A stretch of DNA of 64,000 nt from Saccharicrinis sp963677245 (GTDB taxonomy: Bacteria > Bacteroidota > Bacteroidia > Bacteroidales > Marinilabiliaceae). The translations under genes were made by a program, and so were the position numbers. Shown here one piece after another: positions 17,956-26,005 of this stretch. The stretch's first letter is position 1, and every line of letters starts with the position of its first letter. The notes under the pieces were generated by a model. It did no database searches. It was not told where the DNA came from and saw nothing but the letters and a program-made list of their open reading frames with translations. The stretch is from positions 4,402,001 to 4,466,000 of the forward strand of contig OY781921.1 of NCBI GenBank assembly GCA_963677245.1. The letters are read 5' to 3'.

Positions 17956-19398
17956 TTCTCCCGAGAACAATGTTTTAATTGTATATAATAAGATTTTAAA
18001 ATCAATTACCAGCGTTCTGTTTTCAAGATATTGTAGATCATACTGAAGTCTTTCTATCATTTGATCAATGTTTTCTGCATAGCCATATTTTACCATTCCC
18101 CAGGAAGTGATACCTGGACGTATCGAAAAAACATGAGCATAATGAGGTGCCTTAGGTAATATTTGATTGATAAAATGCTGTCTTTCTGGTCTTGGACCAA
18201 CTAGTGACATGTCTCCAAGAAGAATATTTACAAACTGAGGAATTTCATCTAATCGCCATTTTCGCATAAACCTTCCTGTTGGTGTTATTCTTTCATCATT
18301 GGAGGAGGAAAGTGCAGGTCCATCTTTTTCAGAATCAGCGTACATTGTCCTGAATTTATAAATGTAAAAGGGTCTTTTGTTTTTTCCAATTCTTTCTTGT
18401 TTATAAATGATTGGTCCTTTTGATCCGTATTTAATAAAAAGAGCTGCAGGTATTATTATAGGTATGCTGAATATCAATCCTGCAACTGCAGCACATATAT
18501 CAAAGGTACGTTTAAAAAGCTGTTGCCAAACAGGTACTATATATGTGCCAATGGTTAGGTAAGGGAAACTTTCCAGGCTTTGGTGTTTAATTGCTCCATC
18601 AATAAGAAAATCGTTCTCCACAAATAATCGTATTAAAATGTTTTTATGTCTTAAATTGCTAATGATATAGTTAAGTTTACTATGTTTTACATGAGGTAAG
18701 CATATTGTCGCTTCATCAGCATCTCCTTTTTTTATAGCCGGACCAATATCATCTATTGTACCGAGACAAGGGATTAATTCGCTTAAATCGTAAGTGTTTC
18801 CATGGTTATCACTTAAATAACCAATATATCTGTTTTCTAATTTAATTTTCTCAAGTTTTGCTTTTTCTAAAACATCTTTAATGTGATCATTATTTCCAAC
18901 GAGTAATTGTTTATAGCCTCTTTTCCCTTTCTTCATAAGATATTGAAGACGATAGATGAGCATCATCCTACAATAATAAATAAAAACAAAATTAAGAATT
19001 AAATACCTCATAAACAGGCCTAAAAAATTAACGTTGATTTTTAAAGAAGTATTATTACTAATAATTAAAAACAGAAGTGTGGATACAATAAAACTAGTAA
19101 CTAAAGTGGGACCTAAAACTTGTAGTCCTGATTTTCTTCCTGTTAGGCTGTAGTGTCCGGATATATAAAATGAAAAGATCCAGAATGAAATAATAATGAG
19201 TACTGCTACATATAAATTAGGAATGCTTGATGCTAAAAGCATTTTCTGATGAAAGAAGCTGTTATATGGTAATCCATACTTGTTTATAAATAACCAGTGG
19301 CATGTCACTAATGCCAACAAGTCAATTATTAGGTGAGTAAAGGCTATCCTTTTGTCACTAATTCTTTTAAATGCAGAGGTATTAATATTCCAGACCAT
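17947..19398 (-). CDS. Polyprenyl glycosylphosphotransferase (WcaJ-like)
   Basis: This 483-residue inner-membrane enzyme transfers a sugar phosphate to undecaprenyl phosphate, the first step of exopolysaccharide or capsule synthesis. Four hydrophobic segments fill about residues 20-150, a Rossmann-like CoA-binding-type region spans about 160-280, a further membrane segment lies near 300-320 (ICAAVAGLIFSIPIII), and the catalytic domain contains KFRTMY, RLDEIPQ and the signature GDMSLVGPRPER. The full domain set matches WcaJ/CpsE-type enzymes. It stands alone, without other polysaccharide genes nearby, and is convergent with the amylase. The sugar (glucose or galactose) cannot be read from sequence. 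Confidence 0.93.
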   Translation of the reverse strand: MVWNINTSAFKRISDKRIAFTHLIIDLLALVTCHWLFINKYGLPYNSFFHQKMLLASSIPNLYVAVLIIISFWIFSFYISGHYSLTGRKSGLQVLGPTLVTSFIVSTLLFLIISNNTSLKINVNFLGLFMRYLILNFVFIYYCRMMLIYRLQYLMKKGKRGYKQLLVGNNDHIKDVLEKAKLEKIKLENRYIGYLSDNHGNTYDLSELIPCLGTIDDIGPAIKKGDADEATICLPHVKHSKLNYIISNLRHKNILIRLFVENDFLIDGAIKHQSLESFPYLTIGTYIVPVWQQLFKRTFDICAAVAGLIFSIPIIIPAALFIKYGSKGPIIYKQERIGKNKRPFYIYKFRTMYADSEKDGPALSSSNDERITPTGRFMRKWRLDEIPQFVNILLGDMSLVGPRPERQHFINQILPKAPHYAHVFSIRPGITSWGMVKYGYAENIDQMIERLQYDLQYLENRTLVIDFKILLYTIKTLFSGEGK

Positions 19399-19476
19399 AT
19401 TGGATCACTTCGAGGCACTAATATAACGTGAAATGTGCATATAAATTATAGACAGAGGTATTTTTTATAGGTAAAA

Positions 19477-19509
19477 TTGTATTAAAATTTTAGAGAAACT
19501 TTATTTTTG
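19477..19509 (+). promoter_or_regulatory. pcm promoter
   Basis: TATTTTTG at 19502-19509 matches the -7 consensus, with TTG at 19477-19479 and a 22-base spacer. The pcm ATG follows only 16 bases after the -7 element, so the leader would be about ten bases. Confidence 0.5.
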
Positions 19510-19525
19510 ACTGCGATTATTGCGT

Positions 19526-20170
19526 ATGGAAGATACATTTAGACATAAAGGATTAAGAAATCGTTTAGTTGATGAAATTGTCCGGAAGGGAATTAAAGAT
19601 GAAGCAGTGTTGACTGCAATAGCAAATGTGCCTAGACATTTGTTTTTTGAAAGTACTTTTATACAGTTTGCTTATCAGGATAAAGCATTTCCAATTGGAG
19701 CAGGACAAACGATTAGTCAGCCCTATACGGTGGCATTTCAATCTCAGCTATTGGAGATAAAACCTGGACATAAAGTTCTTGAGGTAGGTACTGGTTCTGG
19801 ATATCAGGCCGCGGTGTTGTGTGAGCTTGGAGCTAAAGTGTTTTCCATTGAGCGTCAAAGAGAATTGTATTTAAAAAGCTCTAAGCTTTTGCGTCGGATG
19901 GGTTATAAAATGGGTTTTTATTTAGGAGACGGTTATCAGGGACTTCCTCAATTTGCTCCATTTGATAGTATAATAGTAACAGCTGGAGCTCCAAAAATTC
20001 CGGAAGATTTATTGACTCAACTAGCCATCGGGGGTAGAATGGTAATTCCAGTTGGGGGAGATAATACGCAGGTGATGACACGAATTACCAGGGAGTCTGA
20101 GACAGATTTTAGCCAGGAAGAATTTGGTTATTTTGCATTCGTTCCCATGTTAAAAGGAGTAGTGAAATAA
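19526..20170 (+). CDS. pcm: Protein-L-isoaspartate O-methyltransferase
   Basis: This 214-residue cytoplasmic enzyme methylates isoaspartyl residues in damaged proteins so that they can be restored to aspartate. The SAM-binding motif VLEVGTGSGYQAAVL is clear at about residue 80, preceded by GQTISQPYTVAFQ, a family signature, and followed by SIERQREL. The C-terminal part contains IIVTAGAPKIPEDLL. Length is normal. I chose the ATG at 19526; a TTG two codons earlier is also in frame but has no support. The gene is single and convergent with dnaB. Confidence 0.95.
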   Translation: MEDTFRHKGLRNRLVDEIVRKGIKDEAVLTAIANVPRHLFFESTFIQFAYQDKAFPIGAGQTISQPYTVAFQSQLLEIKPGHKVLEVGTGSGYQAAVLCELGAKVFSIERQRELYLKSSKLLRRMGYKMGFYLGDGYQGLPQFAPFDSIIVTAGAPKIPEDLLTQLAIGGRMVIPVGGDNTQVMTRITRESETDFSQEEFGYFAFVPMLKGVVK

Positions 20171-20192
20171 AAGGTTTGGTTTATTACCTTTT
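20169..20192. terminator. Weak hairpin between pcm and dnaB
   Basis: AAAAGGT at 20169-20175 pairs with ACCTTTT at 20186-20192 around a ten-base loop. It overlaps both stop codons. The stem is short and AT-rich, so it is only a possible shared terminator. Confidence 0.4.
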
Positions 20193-21756
20193 AAAAAGGC
20201 ATGTCCTTATCATGAGGAGATTCTGGAAAATCTGGTAATCCAAAGTCATTGCTCTGAGGTTGTTGCTCAAAACTTTCATTTGAACTTGGTTCATTCATTT
20301 TTGAACCATAGGTAACAGAAGCTCCACCTGCGTCCATTCCTAAATCACTACCAAATACACCAGTTTCCGGGTTTTCGAATCGAGCCAATTCACCTCTAAA
20401 TCGCAGTCTTACATCTCCAGTGGCACCATTACGGTGTTTGGCGATGATGATTTCACCCATGCCAATTAATGAGTTTCCTTGTTCATCTTCGGTAATTTTG
20501 TAATATTCAGGTCTGTGAATAAAACATACCATATCGGCATCCTGCTCAATCGCACCGGACTCCCTAAGGTCAGATAGCTGAGGGCGTTTTCCTTCTGCTC
20601 CGGCACGTCCTTCTACACCACGGTTAAGCTGCGAAAGCGCAATGATAGGAATATTTAGTTCCTTTGCTAAACCCTTCAAATTTCGAGATATTAAACTTAC
20701 TTCTTCCTGACGCGAACCCGGATTCATACCATTGGCATTCATTAGCTGAAGGTAATCGATGATTACAATTTGAATATCGTGTTCTTTTTTAAGTTTTCTA
20801 CATTTTGCACGTAACTCAAAAACAGAAAGACCGGCTGTATCATCCACATATATTGGGGCATCAATTAGGTTTTGTATTTTATGGTCTAATTGTTCCCACT
20901 CATAACTGGCCAAATTACCTTTTTTAATTTTTTCGGCAGGAAGCTCCGTTTCCGATACAATTAAACGATTAACAAGCTGAACGTTGGCCATCTCCAGAGA
21001 GAAAACAGCAACACCTTGTCTAAATTGTAAAGCCATGTTTCGAGCCATAGATAGTACAAAGGCCGTTTTTCCCATCGCAGGACGGGCTGCAATTACAATC
21101 ATATCTGTACGTTGCCATCCTGAGGTAATTTTGTCTAATTCATGAAATCCAGAAGGAACACCACTCAAACCATCTGATCGTTGAGAAGCCACCTTAATCA
21201 TTTCAATGGCTTCATCAATAACCGGGTTAATTTGCGTCACCCCTTTCTTCATGTTACCCTGACTTAATTTAAAGAACGAACTTTCGGATTCATCCAATAA
21301 ATCATCTACATCAATAGATTCATCATAGGCTTTTGTCTGAATTTCAGAACTTATTCTAATGACTTCCCTTTGTAAATATTTTTGCCAAATTATTCGGGCA
21401 TGGTATTCAATGTGAGCAGCAGAAGCCACTCGTCCTGTTAACTGAGTAATAAAAAATGCTCCTCCAACTTCTTCTAGAGAACCCATTTCTTTAAGCTCTT
21501 GTGTAACCGTAAGCATATCCACCGGCAAATCTTTGGAATTCAGATTTTGAATGGCAGAATAGATTTTTTTATGCGTGTCTTTGTAAAAACATTCTGGTTT
21601 TAGAATTTCCCCAATAGCAGTAAAAGCATCTTTTTCAAGCATTAATGCACCTAATACAGCTTCCTCCAGTTCCAAAGCCTGAGGGGGCATTTTACCAACT
21701 TCTAAATCCATATTGGGAGAAGCTTTTTTACTTGAATAATTTCTCTTTTCTGCCAT
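20191..21756 (-). CDS. dnaB: Replicative DNA helicase
   Basis: This 521-residue helicase unwinds DNA ahead of the replication fork. The N-terminal DnaB domain begins PPQALELEEAVLGALML (about residues 24-40), and the RecA-like C-terminal domain carries the Walker A IAARPAMGKTAF, the Walker B VIIDYLQLM, and the H4 region SDLRESGAIEQDAD. The C-terminal tail after about 460 is low-complexity and polar, common in this phylum. I chose the ATG at 21756; a GTG two codons upstream is in frame. A good promoter lies 31 bases upstream. There is no intein. Confidence 0.96.
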   Translation of the reverse strand: MAEKRNYSSKKASPNMDLEVGKMPPQALELEEAVLGALMLEKDAFTAIGEILKPECFYKDTHKKIYSAIQNLNSKDLPVDMLTVTQELKEMGSLEEVGGAFFITQLTGRVASAAHIEYHARIIWQKYLQREVIRISSEIQTKAYDESIDVDDLLDESESSFFKLSQGNMKKGVTQINPVIDEAIEMIKVASQRSDGLSGVPSGFHELDKITSGWQRTDMIVIAARPAMGKTAFVLSMARNMALQFRQGVAVFSLEMANVQLVNRLIVSETELPAEKIKKGNLASYEWEQLDHKIQNLIDAPIYVDDTAGLSVFELRAKCRKLKKEHDIQIVIIDYLQLMNANGMNPGSRQEEVSLISRNLKGLAKELNIPIIALSQLNRGVEGRAGAEGKRPQLSDLRESGAIEQDADMVCFIHRPEYYKITEDEQGNSLIGMGEIIIAKHRNGATGDVRLRFRGELARFENPETGVFGSDLGMDAGGASVTYGSKMNEPSSNESFEQQPQSNDFGLPDFPESPHDKDMPF

Positions 21757-21786
21757 AATCACAAATCGTTTTTAAAAAAGGGGACA

Positions 21787-21816
21787 CAAATTTAAACAAC
21801 AATCTTTAGTCTTCAA
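21787..21816 (-). promoter_or_regulatory. dnaB promoter
   Basis: On the minus strand TTG (complement of 21814-21816) is followed after 19 bases by TAAATTTG (complement of 21787-21794), an exact fit to the Bacteroidota -33/-7 spacing. It sits 31 bases before the dnaB start. Confidence 0.65.
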
Positions 21817-21915
21817 TATAAGTTTTCAAATAGTTTCAAAATAGTTTATAAGAGGCAGTGTATCAGTGTTAAGTGCAAAAGATATTTTAAATAATAAGTT
21901 GATCAATAGTTTATT

Positions 21916-21923
21916 TATCTTTG
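21916..21923 (+). promoter_or_regulatory. ispE promoter -7 element
   Basis: TATCTTTG matches TAnnTTTG and lies 24 bases before the ispE start. A TTG at 21899-21901 is only 14 bases upstream, so the -33 element is uncertain. Confidence 0.45.
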
Positions 21924-21946
21924 CAAATTATTATCTATGATGAAGT

Positions 21947-22759
21947 ATGATTTGTTTTCCCAATGCCAAAATTAATATTGGCTTATATATCACAGAAAAG
22001 CGACTAGATGGATATCATAATCTGGAAACTTTATTTTATCCATTGCAACTTAAAGATGGTTTAGAAATTATAGAAAATAAAGGTAGCAAAGAGCCTTTTG
22101 TATGGAGCAGTAGCGGTATACGTATTGACGGTAGTCCAGAGGATAATCTATGTATTAAGGCATTGATGCTGTTAAAGCAAGATTTTGATATTCCACCTGT
22201 AAAAATGCATTTACATAAAGTAATTCCTTTTGGAGCAGGCTTAGGAGGAGGATCGGCAGATGCTGCTTTTACTATAAAAATGTTGAATGAAATGTTTAGC
22301 TTAAATATTTCGATAGATCAACAACTTAAGTACGCATCTCAAATTGGTGCTGATTGTGCTTTTTTTATTCAGAATACGCCGCATACAGCAAAAGGGATTG
22401 GGGATATTTTAATATCTAATTCTACAGATTTAACTGGGTTTTATTTACTACTGGTAAAACCAGAAATTCATATTTCTACTCCTGAAGCCTATAGTGGAGT
22501 TGTTCCCAAAGTTCTTCAGGTATCTATTGAAGAAAAGCTAAAGAGTCCTGTTGAAAACTGGAAAGATGAATTGCAAAATGATTTTGAAGATTCTGTTTTT
22601 CCAAATCACCCTTTTATTAAAGAAATAAAGGAGGAGATGTATGAAAATGAAGCTATTTATGCATCAATGACAGGAAGTGGTGCCGCGGTATTTGGTTTAT
22701 TCAGGGAAGAACCAGATCTTGAATTTAAAGATTGCTTTATTTGGAAAGAGAAGATATAA
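21947..22759 (+). CDS. ispE: 4-diphosphocytidyl-2-C-methyl-D-erythritol kinase
   Basis: This 270-residue GHMP kinase phosphorylates the 2-hydroxyl of CDP-methylerythritol in the non-mevalonate isoprenoid pathway. The N-terminus PNAKINIGLYITEKRLDGYH is the family opening, with the catalytic Lys and the substrate His, and the ATP loop PFGAGLGGGSADAA is near residue 96. The third GHMP motif MTGSGAAVFGLF is near 240. Two ATG codons at 21937 and 21940 are out of frame, so 21947 is the start. The gene is monocistronic, with a promoter before it and a strong terminator after it. Confidence 0.95.
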   Translation: MICFPNAKINIGLYITEKRLDGYHNLETLFYPLQLKDGLEIIENKGSKEPFVWSSSGIRIDGSPEDNLCIKALMLLKQDFDIPPVKMHLHKVIPFGAGLGGGSADAAFTIKMLNEMFSLNISIDQQLKYASQIGADCAFFIQNTPHTAKGIGDILISNSTDLTGFYLLLVKPEIHISTPEAYSGVVPKVLQVSIEEKLKSPVENWKDELQNDFEDSVFPNHPFIKEIKEEMYENEAIYASMTGSGAAVFGLFREEPDLEFKDCFIWKEKI

Positions 22760-22760
22760 A

Positions 22761-22791
22761 AAAAGCCCCAGGATAGAATCTTGGGGCTTTT
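22761..22791. terminator. Bidirectional terminator after ispE
   Basis: AAAAGCCCCA at 22761-22770 pairs with TGGGGCTTTT at 22782-22791, and GAT pairs with ATC inside, around a three-base loop. A and T runs flank it, so it can serve ispE and the convergent biotin carrier gene. Confidence 0.85.
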
Positions 22792-22811
22792 GTGTTATTT
22801 AAAGTAAAATA

Positions 22812-23132
22812 TTACTCTTCAATAAGGATCATTAATTCACGCTTAGGAATTTTATCACCTTCTTTCACGCAAATTTCTTTTACCTTACCATTAAATGGCA
22901 TGGCAATTTGATTTTGCATTTTCATAGCTTCAAGCACTAAAAGTGACTCTCCCTCTTTAACTGTATCTCCGACTTTCACATTAATTTTAATGATTGTTCC
23001 CGGAATATAAGAGCGAATTTCACATGGATCTGGTGCTTGCCATGCTTTTCTGTTCGCAAACTTTTTAGTAACCTTAGTTTGGTACTCCAAACTGTGTACT
23101 CTAAAGCCAACTAATTCGTCTTTATTGCTCAT
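22812..23132 (-). CDS. Biotin carboxyl carrier protein of an acyl-CoA carboxylase
   Basis: This 106-residue protein is a stand-alone biotinyl carrier. The C-terminal biotinyl/lipoyl fold (about residues 38-106) has the site EAMKMQ with the biotinylated Lys at residue 71, and the flanking beta-hairpins PGTIIKINVKVGD and GKVKEICVKEGD. The N-terminal 37 residues are short and polar, so it lacks a biotin carboxylase. It lies 11 bases after the carboxyltransferase gene and should carry CO2 for that subunit. The carboxylase or decarboxylase membrane partner is not in the window. Confidence 0.92.
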   Translation of the reverse strand: MSNKDELVGFRVHSLEYQTKVTKKFANRKAWQAPDPCEIRSYIPGTIIKINVKVGDTVKEGESLLVLEAMKMQNQIAMPFNGKVKEICVKEGDKIPKRELMILIEE

Positions 23133-23143
23133 AACTAGTCGAT

Positions 23144-24688
23144 TTAAAATGGAGGAATGCCATGTTTTTTCTCTGGATGATGAACATCCTTACCTTCAGA
23201 TACTTCTAATGCATGTAATAAAATATTACGCGTATCATTAGGTTCAATTACTGAATCAATGTATCCTTTAGCTGCAGCAACATATGGGTTCGCAAATTTC
23301 TCTTTGTATTCTTGAACCTTTAGTTGACGCATTTCATCCGGATTCTCAGCTCCATCAATTTCTTTCTTAAAGATGATATTAGCTGCACCTTCTGGTCCCA
23401 TAACTGCAATTTCTGCAGTAGGCCATGCAAACATAAAGTCGGCACCTAAGTGACGAGAGTTCATAGCAATGTAACCACCGCCATAAGCTTTACGCAAAAT
23501 AACAGTTACCTTAGGCACCGTAGCTTCAGAGTAAGCATATAATACTTTAGCACCGTGACGAATTACTCCGGCATGTTCCTGATCAACTCCAGGAAGATAC
23601 CCAGGCATGTCCTCTAATGTTACAATTGGAATATTGAAAGAATCACAGTAACGGATAAAACGAGCTGCCTTATCAGAGCTATCACAATCAAGTACACCAG
23701 CTAATACTAAAGGTTGGTTAGCTACGAATCCTACAGTTTGTCCATTTAAGCGACCGAAACCGATAACAATGTTAGCGGCAAATAATTCTTGAATTTCAAA
23801 AAAGTCACCATCATCAACAATACCTCTGATTACATCACGTACGTCGTATGGATTTCTTGGATCAGCAGGTATAAGATCTTCAATGTTACCTTTAAATGTA
23901 GGCTCTTTCGGTGGGAATTCTTTTGCTTTTTTGCTATTGTTCCAAGGAATAAAAGTGATAAGCTTTTTAATTTGCTCAAAACATTCTTTTTCACTGTTTG
24001 CAAAGAAGTGTGCGTTACCAGTAGTTTCTGCGTGAACACGTGCACCACCTAGTTCTTCCATCGAAATCTCTTCTCCTAATACAGTTTTAATTACTCCAGG
24101 ACCAGTAATAAACATTTTAGAAATGTTGTCTACTACAAAAACAAAGTCTGTTAAAGCAGGAGAATATACTGCACCACCGGCACAAGGACCTAGGATAACT
24201 GAGATTTGAGGAATAACACCAGAAGCAATTGTGTTTCTATAAAAGATTTCACCGTATCCAGCTAAAGAGTTAACTCCTTCTTGAATACGAGCACCACCAG
24301 AGTCGTTAATTCCAATTAAAGGAACACGCATTTTTAAAGCATGATCCATGATTTTTGTAATTTTGCGGGCATGCATTAAACCTAAAGACCCACCAGCTAC
24401 GGTAAAATCTTGCGCAAAAATACAGATTGGTGCACCATAAATAGTTCCGGTACCAATAATCACACCATCACCATGAAGTTGCTTTTTGTCCATGCCGAAG
24501 TCTTTTGCTTCATGCTCAACAAAAAGATCGTACTCCGTAAAGGAATCCTGATCAAGAATGGCAAGAATACGCTCACGGGCAGTCATTTTACCCATTGCCA
24601 CTTGTTTCTCGATGGCTTTTTCACCACCTCCCATTTCAACCTTTTCCTTTCTTTTACGAAGATCAAGGATGTGTTTTTTCAATGACAT
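23144..24688 (-). CDS. Acyl-CoA carboxylase beta subunit (propionyl-/methylmalonyl-CoA carboxyltransferase)
   Basis: This 514-residue cytoplasmic carboxyltransferase has two crotonase-fold halves and moves the carboxyl group between biotin and propionyl-CoA/methylmalonyl-CoA. The first half carries GINDSGGARIQEGV with the oxyanion-site Gly-Gly and GPCAGGAVYSPALTD; the second half carries LEDMPGYLPGVDQEH, ILRKAYGGGYIAMNS and AWPTAEIAVMGPEGA. Length matches propionyl-CoA carboxylase beta and the alpha subunit of methylmalonyl-CoA decarboxylase, which are close homologues. The small biotin carrier follows directly. MeaB at 44.7 kb supports a methylmalonyl-CoA pathway in the organism. The reaction direction is undecided. 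Confidence 0.9.
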   Translation of the reverse strand: MSLKKHILDLRKRKEKVEMGGGEKAIEKQVAMGKMTARERILAILDQDSFTEYDLFVEHEAKDFGMDKKQLHGDGVIIGTGTIYGAPICIFAQDFTVAGGSLGLMHARKITKIMDHALKMRVPLIGINDSGGARIQEGVNSLAGYGEIFYRNTIASGVIPQISVILGPCAGGAVYSPALTDFVFVVDNISKMFITGPGVIKTVLGEEISMEELGGARVHAETTGNAHFFANSEKECFEQIKKLITFIPWNNSKKAKEFPPKEPTFKGNIEDLIPADPRNPYDVRDVIRGIVDDGDFFEIQELFAANIVIGFGRLNGQTVGFVANQPLVLAGVLDCDSSDKAARFIRYCDSFNIPIVTLEDMPGYLPGVDQEHAGVIRHGAKVLYAYSEATVPKVTVILRKAYGGGYIAMNSRHLGADFMFAWPTAEIAVMGPEGAANIIFKKEIDGAENPDEMRQLKVQEYKEKFANPYVAAAKGYIDSVIEPNDTRNILLHALEVSEGKDVHHPEKKHGIPPF

Positions 24689-24800
24689 AGTTAAATAATT
24701 TTAATTAACCTAATACAAATCAGCATCTTACAAATAATAATGCGATTGCAATTTCAGGGTACATAATTACAAAAAAAAAATGAAACAAAAATCAGTAGGT

Positions 24801-24820
24801 AAAAAAGCTTATAATAAGCC
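24801..24820 (-). terminator. Possible terminator after the LptF/LptG gene
   Basis: GCTTA at 24807-24811 pairs with TAAGC at 24815-24819, and on the minus strand a run of six T follows (24801-24806). The stem is short, so support is moderate. Confidence 0.4.
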
Positions 24821-24843
24821 AATTACACGATGGTTTGATGTTT

Positions 24844-25935
24844 TTATTTAGGAGCTTTATTGTAAAGATATACGCCGATAAGTGCAAATAGCATGTTAGG
24901 TAACCATACTGCTATTACAGGGTTCATATTTCCATTAATAGCAAAAGTAGTTGATACTGTCATAAATAATATATATCCAAAGCTCAGGCCAAGTCCAATT
25001 CCTATATGCAATCCAATTCCTCCGCGTACCTTTCTGGAAGCTAAAGAAACGCCAATCAGGGTTAGGATAAATGCAGAAAAAGGATTTGCCCATCGCTTGT
25101 AATATTCAATAACGTAAGGTTTGATAGATCCAACGCCTTTTTTAGTTTGTTCATCAATATAGTGGGAAAGTTCGGTATTTGTCATCGTTTCAAACCAGTT
25201 ATGTTCTGATTTGAAGTCGGAGGGACTCATGTTAAAAACAGTATCAAGTTTACTTCCTTCAGTAATTTTAATATGTTCTTCGTTTATAAAATCCCTGATA
25301 ATATAATTTGTCAGAGTCCAGTTATTTGAATCTTTATTAAAGGTAATGCTTTTTGCTGAAAGTTTAGAAATAAGTCTATTCCCTTCAAAGCGTTCTGCAC
25401 TAAAGTGACTCCCTTTATTTCTGAAACTGTAGAATTTACTCATATAAACAAATAAACCGGGCTCTAATTGTAAATGAATATCATCTAATCCGGTATCTTT
25501 TTTATTTTTCACATATACTGATTCAAACTCAAGCCTTGTTTTATTGGCAGGAGGGATGACGTATGCGCCAAGGTAAAATGAAAATATTGCTACAATAAGT
25601 GCACTCACAAAATAAGGAAACATTAATCGTCTAAAGCTCACGCCTCCCGATAGAATAGCAATAATCTCAGTATCGTAGGCCATTTTAGAAGTGAAGAAAA
25701 TAACCGCAATAAATACAAATAGAGGTGTAAATAAATTGGCAAAGTAGGGAATGAAATTAAAATAATAATCCACTACAACAGCTTTTAGAGGAGCTTCTTT
25801 ATCCAGGAAGTTGTCTATTTTTTCGGTGATATCAAAAACCACAGCAATACTAATGATCAGTAATATGGCGAAGAAATAGGTTCCAAGGAATTTACGTATG
25901 ATATAGCGGTCAAGCTTTTGAATGGCTCCTCTCAT
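24844..25935 (-). CDS. LptF/LptG-family lipopolysaccharide export permease
   Basis: This 363-residue inner-membrane protein belongs to the YjgP/YjgQ family, the permease of the Lpt ABC exporter that moves lipopolysaccharide to the outer membrane. The N-terminus LDRYIIRKFLGTYFFAILLI, three membrane segments before about 130, a beta-jellyroll periplasmic domain (about 135-260) and three C-terminal membrane segments match the family layout. The segment ILSGGVSFRRLMFPY is the usual coupling-helix region. It lies 70 bases after tgt and is probably co-transcribed. Whether it acts as LptF or LptG cannot be decided from sequence. Confidence 0.9.
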   Translation of the reverse strand: MRGAIQKLDRYIIRKFLGTYFFAILLIISIAVVFDITEKIDNFLDKEAPLKAVVVDYYFNFIPYFANLFTPLFVFIAVIFFTSKMAYDTEIIAILSGGVSFRRLMFPYFVSALIVAIFSFYLGAYVIPPANKTRLEFESVYVKNKKDTGLDDIHLQLEPGLFVYMSKFYSFRNKGSHFSAERFEGNRLISKLSAKSITFNKDSNNWTLTNYIIRDFINEEHIKITEGSKLDTVFNMSPSDFKSEHNWFETMTNTELSHYIDEQTKKGVGSIKPYVIEYYKRWANPFSAFILTLIGVSLASRKVRGGIGLHIGIGLGLSFGYILFMTVSTTFAINGNMNPVIAVWLPNMLFALIGVYLYNKAPK

Positions 25936-26005
25936 AAAAGTGGTATACTTTAATAGTTTACAAAAAAACGAAAATTAATTGAGCAATACTATTACACATT
26001 CTTTT

